From Bryobacterales bacterium (GTDB lineage: Bacteria; Acidobacteriota; Terriglobia; Bryobacterales; Bryobacteraceae): DNA of 64,000 nt. The stretch lies in NCBI GenBank assembly GCA_003167495.1, contig PMSX01000137.1:27625-91624 (forward strand), given 5' to 3'. Positions 58,601-64,000 of this stretch are shown piece after piece (within the stretch, counting starts at the first letter, position 1; each line of letters starts with the position of its first letter). The translations under genes and the position numbers were made by a program. The notes below the pieces were generated by a model that worked only from the letters and a program-made list of their open reading frames with translations, searched no databases and was not told where the DNA came from.

Positions 58601-60476
58601 AGTAGACCTTGCGGCGAACGTAAGCGACATAGGCGGCCGCACAGATCTGCAGCTTTCAACCCTGAACGCCGACGTTTTGGCTAGCGAGGTGTCTCTTAAT
58701 AACCTGAAGATGGGGGGGCTGAATCTCTCGGCTCGCACGAATCAATCCAATGTCACTTTCCATTTGGACAGCGACCTGGCGCAGAGCGAAATTCACGCCT
58801 CTGGCACGTCTCAGCTCAGTGAAAACTATCCGACCCGTGCTGAGGTCACCTTCAAGAATGTTCGCTACGAAAATATTATACCCATAGTGGAGCAGGACTC
58901 GGAAACGCAAGTCCCGCTCCATGCGCTAGTAGAGGGGAAAGCCTCAGTAGACGGACCGGTCCTGAACGCAAAGCTTTTGGCGGCGAGCGTCGAGCTAAGC
59001 CGCCTCGAGATAACTTCTACTCAGCGCCGCAGTGCCTCCGTACGAGCTATTAGTCTTCAAAACGATCAGCCTGTAGTTGCCACGCTCGACAAGGGTGTTC
59101 TGACTGTTCAGCGCTTTGCCATTCGAGGTCCCGAGACTTCCCTCGACGTGACCGGGTCGGTTGATATAGCGAACCCTCAGAACGCGTTGCGGCTTAATCT
59201 GATGGGGAATCTGGACTTGGGAATTCTCCAACAGATGGATCGGGACTTCTATTCGTCAGGAACTGTTGCGCTTGAAGCCAGCGTGGCGGGGACTCTAAAC
59301 AAGCCGGTTCTGGGCGGTCAGATCGCACTTCGCAACGCGAATGTCAACTACGCGAATGCACCAAACGGGATTTCCGGTGCCAACGGAGTCATTCTATTGA
59401 GCGGAAACACAGCCGTCGTTAAGAACCTCACGGCCCAAAGCGGCGGTGGGAAAATCGAGATCTCCGGATCCGTCGGTTTAAGTTTGGGGACCGCTGTCTA
59501 TAATCTACGCGCGAAGGCCACCCACGTTCTTACGCGCTACGACAACGCAGGCGTGACCTCCAGTGCAACTCTGGCCCTTACCGGCAACAGCCGGCGTTCC
59601 ATTCTGTCGGGCCGAATTAATATTGAACGCCTTGCATACTCTAGCTCGAGCGACATCGGTTCTCTGCTTTACAGCGCTTCAAGCCCGCCATCTACCCCAA
59701 ACGAGCCTTCTCCGCTGTTGGCGGGCATGCGTCTCGACATCAACATCACGACTGCTTCAGACCTTCGAGTGTCTTCGACTTACGTAGAGCAGCTCGAGGT
59801 CAATTCCAATCTGAGTGTGCGCGGGACGGCCGCTGAACCTGGAATTATCGGTCACCTGAATATCACAAATGGCCAACTTGTCTTCTTTGGCAATACTTAC
59901 ACCGTTAACACCGGTTCAATCAATTTCTACGATGCATCATCAATCCGCCCAGAGCTGAATTTATCCCTGGAAACTGTTGCCCAAGGTGTTGACGTAACGC
60001 TCAGCGTCAAAGGGCCCATAAGCAATATGAAACTGACTTACCGTTCAGACCCACCGCTTACTTTCGATCAGATTGTTCAACTCTTAGCCATGAACACGAC
60101 GCCATTTGACCCAACCATAGCTGCTCATCAACCCCCCGCTCCTTCGCAGTCTTTGAGTCAAATGGGAGAGTCGCAGGTGCTGGGCCAAGCAGTTGCTAAC
60201 CCCTTGGCGAGCCGAATGCAGCGCGTCTTCGGCTTAAGCGAGTTCAAGATAGATCCTGCCATCGCAGGCAACAACGGGCAGCCGACCGCCAGAGTAACGT
60301 TGAGTCAGAAGATAACAAATAATCTCACGTTCACCTACATTAACGACGTTACCCAAACCAATTCTGAAATCGTGCGTGTCCAATGGGACCTCAGCTCCAA
60401 AACATCTGCTGTTGCGTTGAGAGATTACAATGGCAATGTCAGCGTGCAGCTCTTTTACAAATTTCAGATCCGATAA
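55599..60476 (+). CDS. tamB: TamB-like translocation and assembly module protein
   Basis: A 1625-residue protein, signal-anchored in the inner membrane (VLQIAGAFLALLILLGSVSL, about residues 8-27). An AsmA-like start (ALSNSTGAKVEIAGLRFEAL) is followed by more than a thousand residues of repetitive beta-strands, as expected for the long lipid-transport groove of TamB/AsmA-family bridges. The C-terminal DUF490/TamB domain (about residues 1270-1625) has ADLRVSSTYVEQL-like strands, QLVFFGNTYTVNTGSINFYD, SDPPLTFDQIVQLLAMNTTP, and ends VQLFYKFQIR with an aromatic beta-signal. The GTG start at 55599 overlaps the chaperone stop (GTGA). It should span the periplasm and dock on the Omp85 protein. Confidence 0.92.
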   Translation: MTRRHKRVLQIAGAFLALLILLGSVSLYVLQTPWFSDFARTSLITALSNSTGAKVEIAGLRFEALHLRLHITGLVIHGTEARTESPLAQASSLELRLKLFAGLSKLIDLAYLGIDTPRINIIVNADGSTNIPEPKVKSTSGSKSPLDTVVDLAVGQFRVEHGLIAYAQRKLPVNLHGDNLRIALDFNAVRSVYQGFVKVDALKVSANGNSPLLVHVSLPLEIRRDGISLKKAQLDTESSHLLMSASLDNLTSPKLAVRTNGTIFLPEMARVLDLPIATNDRVSPSLLALNLETQFDQKANTIALQHFRLALGKTTLEASGTANPAKGDTIKFSGDVALAEITRLLNVASPQISGYLALNGNAGFDREKHYGVHGTITSRALFIADGSAKFSNVSLSTPFQIASNLISLDSLHLAMLGGDLSARVSFLDMSKLSAAGRLHNISLGALCSALEGRTVGYGGLISGGFAAKDDLQTGGRSVVNASARLSIMPSSHGVPVKGLIDAKYASRDGLVDLQNAYISLPASRISLSGSLNKVLTVSLISQSLNDFLPLTRFAKSNAAGAFPAILNGGMLKVDANVQGNLSAPRISGHAGITKFVAQGRTFDDLSLDFAGSPEGVRVQNGKLRRDRMQVAFDGSLSSLVGWKPVSRSEILSNVTIRSADLGDLFALAGESTSANRGGLQADVHIGGTYGDPLGSLSAQLSQGTALGQPFDSASAQVSLTHGLITLNALELDMAGGKIALKGRFQHPADRFTAGDAAVHLQTTGVNLSQIETLRRENAGVQGVVTLTVDVAAELHDQQGKNRIDISNVNADCSVGRLRIRNQDAGSLTVKAQTSSGEVVYTAHSNFAGSSINVEGHTRLTADYRTSARAVIRNLPTQNTLEVVGQSDVPITGLLTADAAINGDLASPDATVDLELTKASIYQEAVNRLTAKIHYRNDLLDLPQLDIVAPAGTVNLSGRYAHPNGTKTGTLRFRVNSSDLDAAKSKRIQQFEPGVSGKLRLEVDLAANVSDIGGRTDLQLSTLNADVLASEVSLNNLKMGGLNLSARTNQSNVTFHLDSDLAQSEIHASGTSQLSENYPTRAEVTFKNVRYENIIPIVEQDSETQVPLHALVEGKASVDGPVLNAKLLAASVELSRLEITSTQRRSASVRAISLQNDQPVVATLDKGVLTVQRFAIRGPETSLDVTGSVDIANPQNALRLNLMGNLDLGILQQMDRDFYSSGTVALEASVAGTLNKPVLGGQIALRNANVNYANAPNGISGANGVILLSGNTAVVKNLTAQSGGGKIEISGSVGLSLGTAVYNLRAKATHVLTRYDNAGVTSSATLALTGNSRRSILSGRINIERLAYSSSSDIGSLLYSASSPPSTPNEPSPLLAGMRLDINITTASDLRVSSTYVEQLEVNSNLSVRGTAAEPGIIGHLNITNGQLVFFGNTYTVNTGSINFYDASSIRPELNLSLETVAQGVDVTLSVKGPISNMKLTYRSDPPLTFDQIVQLLAMNTTPFDPTIAAHQPPAPSQSLSQMGESQVLGQAVANPLASRMQRVFGLSEFKIDPAIAGNNGQPTARVTLSQKITNNLTFTYINDVTQTNSEIVRVQWDLSSKTSAVALRDYNGNVSVQLFYKFQIR

Positions 60477-60998
60477 TGCCAGCGGCGACGCATCGTCGCG
60501 AATCAAAACAGTTTGTGAACGGTATTGCGAATTCAGCAAGGGCATGAGTCCACTTCTGTATTTGCGGCTGTCCAGGCATTCCGAAAGGCCTGGGCCACAC
60601 CGGAATAATTGCCAAGCTCGTTACCCTCCCGTTGCCAATCGAGCCATCCCTTGAAGTGCTCACCCTTCTCGAGGGTTCAGTCGCCTTCGTGGCGGAAAGA
60701 GTGGCCAATATCCAAATAGCAAGGCTTAAAGGGTTTCTCCGTTGTGTAAAAGCATACTCCCAAAAGCTCCTCTTAAAAGAGTATGTCTCGATCGAGTCAG
60801 TGTTGGAGATAAAGATGAACGTCTCTTGCGCTCATTTGACGCATGTCTCTTCCGTACGGTGTTAACGGCAAAAGTTCCGGTACTGCAGCCGGGCCTCTGA
60901 AGCAATCCCAAGATCGGACTCGAAAGGGCCGAAACACAAAAGCGCCGGGGCAAGTCTAAAATGTGAACTTATGATGAACGCGGATAGCTGGAGCTGAC
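60477..60998. other. Gap without recognisable gene
   Basis: This 522-base gap between the TamB and MlaE genes has only short, unsupported open frames (for example 60632-60865) without family likeness or ribosome binding sites. It probably holds the end of the TamB transcript and the promoter of the Mla-type genes, but I could not identify a clear hairpin or -35/-10 pair. Confidence 0.5.
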
Positions 60999-61781
60999 AT
61001 GGTCAACTCGCCGATGCCAATTGCCGGACCCCTTCTTGAATTACTGGCGTGGGTTGGCGACTTCGGCAAGTTTTGCTGGCGTGTTGCCGGCACGATTTTT
61101 CACTGGCCGTTCGAAGGCGCAGAGTTCCTGCGCCAGCTGGACATCATCGGGTCAAAATCTCTACCGCTTGTTGCTATGGCGGGTGGAGCAACTGGCGTCG
61201 TTCTGTCGTTGCAGACGCGCGACAGCTTGACAAGATTCGGCGCTAAATCCCTTCTGCCCACCGTCATTATCTTTTCACTCATTAAGGAGACTGGCCCCAT
61301 TATCACGGGACTGGTGGTAAGTGGCCGGGTTGGCGCTGGCATCGGCGCGGAATTGGGATCAATGAACGTCACCGAGCAGATTGACGCAATGGCCGTCTCG
61401 GGTGTAGATCCCGATAAATTTTTGGCTGCGACGCGAGTGTTAGCTTGTCTTGTCGCTCTTCCCCTTCTGACTCTCGCGGCCGATGCGGCAGGGGTCTTCA
61501 TGGGATGGATTGCCACCACTCTCGCCGAGCCGACTAGTTTTAAGCTCTTTTTGAATAACGGACTCAATGGCGCCCTATTTAGCGATTTTCTACCGCCAAC
61601 TCTTAAAACAGCACTGTTTGGATTGATCATTGGCGCAGTGTCTTCGTTTCAAGGGATGAAAACGAGCGGCGGAACGGAGGGCGTGGGACGCTCGGCCACC
61701 AGCTCCGTTGTCCTCTCCTCTCTCTTGATCATCGTGGCAGACGTTCTTCTCGTCAGACTGATTATCGCCCTCTACCCATAA
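60999..61781 (+). CDS. mlaE: MlaE/YrbE-type ABC transporter permease
   Basis: A 260-residue permease of the phospholipid/organic-solvent transporter family. It has an N-terminal amphipathic helix (LLELLAWVGDFGKFCWRVAG), then about five membrane segments with the family motifs VVLSLQTRDSLTRFGAKSLL, IKETGPIITGLVVSGRVGAG, IGAELGSMNVTEQIDAMAV and GAVSSFQGMKTSGGTEGVGR. With MlaF and an MCE protein it moves lipids between inner and outer membranes. GGAG precedes ATG 60999. Eleven bases separate it from the ATPase gene. Confidence 0.94.
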   Translation: MVNSPMPIAGPLLELLAWVGDFGKFCWRVAGTIFHWPFEGAEFLRQLDIIGSKSLPLVAMAGGATGVVLSLQTRDSLTRFGAKSLLPTVIIFSLIKETGPIITGLVVSGRVGAGIGAELGSMNVTEQIDAMAVSGVDPDKFLAATRVLACLVALPLLTLAADAAGVFMGWIATTLAEPTSFKLFLNNGLNGALFSDFLPPTLKTALFGLIIGAVSSFQGMKTSGGTEGVGRSATSSVVLSSLLIIVADVLLVRLIIALYP

Positions 61782-61792
61782 GAAGGACTCGG

Positions 61793-62542
61793 ATGGAGAA
61801 TGAACAAAATGGGAACCCAGTGACGGTCGAAGGATTGCGCAAGTCTTTCGGCGCACAAGCCGTTCTGAAAGGCGTTTCGTTCTCGTTGGCACGCGGTCAA
61901 ATTTTGTCAGTGCTTGGGAGGAGCGGAACTGGTAAGAGTGTGTTGTTACGACTGCTCATAGGTTTGGACAAGCCTGACGCCGGTTCGATTCGAATGAACG
62001 GCGACGAGATCACCGAGCTTGGGCTGGAGAAACTCAATGAATCTCGCAAGAATATTGGCTTCCTATTTCAGCAGGCTGCTTTATATGACTCGCTGAGTAT
62101 TGAAGAAAATGTCGAGTTTCCACTTCGACGTCATCGGAAAGCGGGAGAAGCGGAACCCCGCGAGCGGGCGCACCAGCTGCTGGCAAGCGTGGGGTTGGAG
62201 AAGGATTTGAATAAAATGCCATCGCAGATTTCCGGTGGCATGAAAAAAAGGGTAGCTCTGGCCCGTGCGTTAGCGCTCGACCCCTCGATCGTTCTTTTTG
62301 ACGAGCCCACGGCCGGTTTGGACCCAATTACAGCGGCCGAAATCGGCCGATTGATTGTGGATCTGAGCAAGCAGCGTAACATGACCTCCGTCGTGGTTAC
62401 GCACGATATGCATGCCGCCAAATGTTTCTCTGACCGCTTGATTTTACTTTCGGACGGGAAGATTGTGGTGGACGGCACCTTTGAGGATTTGCAAAACAGC
62501 ACGGATGAATTCGCCAAGCGATTTTTGAGCGATTGCGCTTAA
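61793..62542 (+). CDS. mlaF: MlaF-type ABC transporter ATP-binding protein
   Basis: A 249-residue ATPase. Walker A is LGRSGTGKSVLLRLL, Q-loop FLFQQAALYDSLS, signature QISGGMKKRVALARAL, Walker B IVLFDEPTAGLDPIT, switch His in VVTHDMH. The ISGGMKKR form of the signature is that of the MlaF/Ttg2A group. It powers the MlaE permease encoded just upstream. AGAAGGA lies before ATG 61793. Ten bases separate it from the MCE gene. Confidence 0.95.
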   Translation: MENEQNGNPVTVEGLRKSFGAQAVLKGVSFSLARGQILSVLGRSGTGKSVLLRLLIGLDKPDAGSIRMNGDEITELGLEKLNESRKNIGFLFQQAALYDSLSIEENVEFPLRRHRKAGEAEPRERAHQLLASVGLEKDLNKMPSQISGGMKKRVALARALALDPSIVLFDEPTAGLDPITAAEIGRLIVDLSKQRNMTSVVVTHDMHAAKCFSDRLILLSDGKIVVDGTFEDLQNSTDEFAKRFLSDCA

Positions 62543-62552
62543 AAGGAGAACA

Positions 62553-63602
62553 ATGTTGCAGAGTGTTCGATTAGGGATCTTTATTATTCTGACGCTAGCT
62601 GTGCTGGCGGCGGGTATCTTCTTGATCGGCAAACAGCAGTCTTTCTGGCAATCCTCTTACATCGCGAAGGCAGAATTCGCAAACGTCGGAGGCTTGAATG
62701 AAGGAGCTGATGTCCGCGTGGGTGGCATTCGCCAAGGATCGGTTCAACACATTCAGCTACCGCAGGACCCGAAAGGGAAGGTGACCGTTGTCATGAGTTT
62801 GGACGACAAAACGAGAAACATTGTCCGTGCGGACTCCGAAGCGATGATTAAATCCGAAGGTCTGCTGGGAGACAAGTATGTCGAAATTTCTTTTGGGAGC
62901 GAAGACTCAGGCAAGCTACGAGGGGGAGAAATTCTAAAGAGTGCCCCGCCTCTCGACATCTCCGATGTTTTAGTTAAGGCGAATGATATTTTGGACTCCG
63001 CGAAGGTGGCGGTGGATCACGCGCAAGACGCTGCCGGAAATATCAGCGAAATCACTGCCAAAATCAATCAGGGAAAAGGCACGGCTGGCGCTCTCCTGAA
63101 TGACCGAACGATGTACAAAGAGGCAAGCGCGAGTGTCTCCGCCATGCATGACGACCTGGAGGCCCTAAAAGGTAATTTTCTCCTTCGTGGTTTTTTCAAC
63201 AAGCGAGGTTACGTAGACGACGACGAACTCAAGAAGCATGAGCTTTCAGCTTTGCCAGCAGGACAACCGATCAAAAGTTTTACCTTTGAACCGCAGAAGA
63301 TATTCGATAAAGCCACTTCGGCGAAGCTAAAGAACAAGAAGGCACTGAACGAAGCTGGGGAGTTTTTAGAGAAGCAGAAGTTTGGTCTTGCCGTAGTAAT
63401 TTCATCGGCTGGATTGAAGGGTGATACCGATAAGATGTTGCTGCTGACCCAGGCCCAATCCACCGTAGTGCGGAACTACTTGGTGCAAAACTTCCGGCTC
63501 GACGACACGCGCGTAAAGACCCGCGGCATTGGAAAATCGGAAGAATTAGGCCCAGGCGAATCGCTCGAGATCAGAGTCTATCCACCCACGCGTCCTCAGT
63601 GA
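62553..63602 (+). CDS. mlaD: MlaD-type MCE protein with OmpA-like C-terminal domain
   Basis: A 349-residue protein. One N-terminal membrane anchor (LGIFIILTLAVLAAGIFLIG), the MCE domain (about residues 35-130) with KAEFANVGGLNEGADVRVGG and SEGLLGDKYVEISFG, a helical segment (ILDSAKVAVDHAQDAAGNIS, INQGKGTAGALLNDRTMYKE), and a C-terminal part (about residues 230-349) with the OmpA-like pattern: AGEFLEKQKFGLAVVISSAG, then QAQSTVVRNYLVQNFRLDDT, and RVKTRGIGKSEELGPG. The usual peptidoglycan-binding HTD and the N-x2-L-x2-R-A residues are changed, so binding to peptidoglycan is doubtful. AAGGAG precedes ATG 62553. Confidence 0.9.
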   Translation: MLQSVRLGIFIILTLAVLAAGIFLIGKQQSFWQSSYIAKAEFANVGGLNEGADVRVGGIRQGSVQHIQLPQDPKGKVTVVMSLDDKTRNIVRADSEAMIKSEGLLGDKYVEISFGSEDSGKLRGGEILKSAPPLDISDVLVKANDILDSAKVAVDHAQDAAGNISEITAKINQGKGTAGALLNDRTMYKEASASVSAMHDDLEALKGNFLLRGFFNKRGYVDDDELKKHELSALPAGQPIKSFTFEPQKIFDKATSAKLKNKKALNEAGEFLEKQKFGLAVVISSAGLKGDTDKMLLLTQAQSTVVRNYLVQNFRLDDTRVKTRGIGKSEELGPGESLEIRVYPPTRPQ

Positions 63603-63943
63603 AAACTGCCGGCTTTTTTGAGGTTGCGCCGTTGTTTATTTGACACGAAGACGGTGTTGCCTTCCGTCAGCGTGTCCGGCTCTAGCGTGGTCTGATGCGA
63701 CCACATTACATTTCCCGTGATCGAAGGGTGTACTGAGGGATGGGAGGTCCCGCAGCGCCTGGCAGCGGTCAGGTCGCACCCAATGAAGTTGCCTGTGCTG
63801 ATGAGCGCTCCAGTATCGATGTTCCGCAAGGTGACGACGTCAGTAAAGGGAGCGCGCAATCGGGAAACTCCCGCTGCAGCGGGCCAGCTCGGTGTAAACG
63901 TCGTTATCGAGAATTCGTGGGTGGGGACGCCGCCTGTGACCAA
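63596..63943 (-). CDS. Doubtful open frame at the window end
   Basis: A 115-codon frame from TTG 63943, overlapping the end of the MCE gene by seven bases tail to tail. The product (VTLRNIDTGALISTGNFIG, ITGNVMWSHQTTLEPDTLTE) has mild protein character but no family I recognise, no signal and no ribosome binding site. Other frames here are similarly open. Nothing else is seen in 63603-64000. Confidence 0.25.
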   Translation of the reverse strand: MVTGGVPTHEFSITTFTPSWPAAAGVSRLRAPFTDVVTLRNIDTGALISTGNFIGCDLTAARRCGTSHPSVHPSITGNVMWSHQTTLEPDTLTEGNTVFVSNKQRRNLKKAGSFH

Positions 63944-64000
63944 GCCGGTCTAACCGCCGTCGCTCAGGAGACTGCTGACTAGTGTACTGTCTCTAAAATA

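Noticed and set aside
1..64000. tRNA, rRNA, CRISPR array or complete insertion sequence
   Set aside because: No cloverleaf-like sequence with CCA-type end, no regularly spaced repeats and no transposase motif were found by reading both strands; a covariance-model search would be needed to exclude small RNAs.

Overview
The window looks like chromosomal DNA of an acidobacterium of the Bryobacterales/Solibacter type. This is inferred from gene content: a PadR regulator coupled to a MacB/FtsX-type permease, an ECF sigma/anti-sigma/DUF4252 operon, Tat-exported Gfo/Idh/MocA and GMC oxidoreductases, a carboxypeptidase-regulatory/cytochrome/beta-propeller protein and many small secreted proteins. There is no rRNA, tRNA, CRISPR array or complete insertion sequence that I can see.

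Region 1 (1-12.5 kb) holds accessory metabolism: a GNAT acetyltransferase, a Tat oxidoreductase, an FAD-dependent oxidoreductase split by an in-frame TAG, a YbaK protein, a four-gene ArsR/SRPBCC/DUF899/small-membrane-protein operon with an operator-promoter, a broken methyltransferase, a broken dienelactone hydrolase, mreB, a C45-like autoproteolytic hydrolase and the ECF operon. Region 2 (12.5-35 kb) contains a GMC dehydrogenase with its Tat small subunit, a GT39-like membrane protein, a DUF2293 protein, an AraC/SDR pair, a split quinone oxidoreductase, an amidohydrolase, a cytochrome-type propeller protein, TPR, MFS, VOC and HAD genes, a truncated Uma2 gene carrying a REP-like double palindrome, and a PadR/permease pair whose permease has two in-frame stops.

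Region 3 (35.6-51 kb) is a stress and signalling block: small secreted or membrane proteins, DUF6496, DUF2934, transketolase, DUF1328, BON, a YflT-like protein, DUF892 ferritin-like, UdgX and YihY. Between them lie a CHASE3/PAS histidine kinase with an overlapping Rcp1-like receiver, a short soluble kinase and an NtrC-family sigma-54 activator. The main observation of this report is here. Two divergent intergenic regions (39.3-39.6 and 42.4-42.8 kb) each carry two outward-facing sigma-54-type -24/-12 promoters around central GCAA-N3-TTGC palindromes. They look like shared enhancers for the activator encoded at 47.6-49.1 kb. This is a sequence-based prediction of a local sigma-54 stress regulon.

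Region 4 (51.9-63.6 kb) is for envelope biogenesis: an Omp85 protein with about seven POTRA repeats, a SurA-N-like chaperone without a PPIase domain, and a TamB-like protein, all with overlapping start and stop codons. An MlaE-MlaF-MlaD set follows, whose MCE protein ends in an OmpA-like domain.

Five or six genes are interrupted by single-base frame changes, nearly all of them apparent losses in short homopolymers. Two more carry in-frame stop codons. Sequencing error and real decay cannot be separated from the sequence alone. The very long genes at 52-60 kb are clean.
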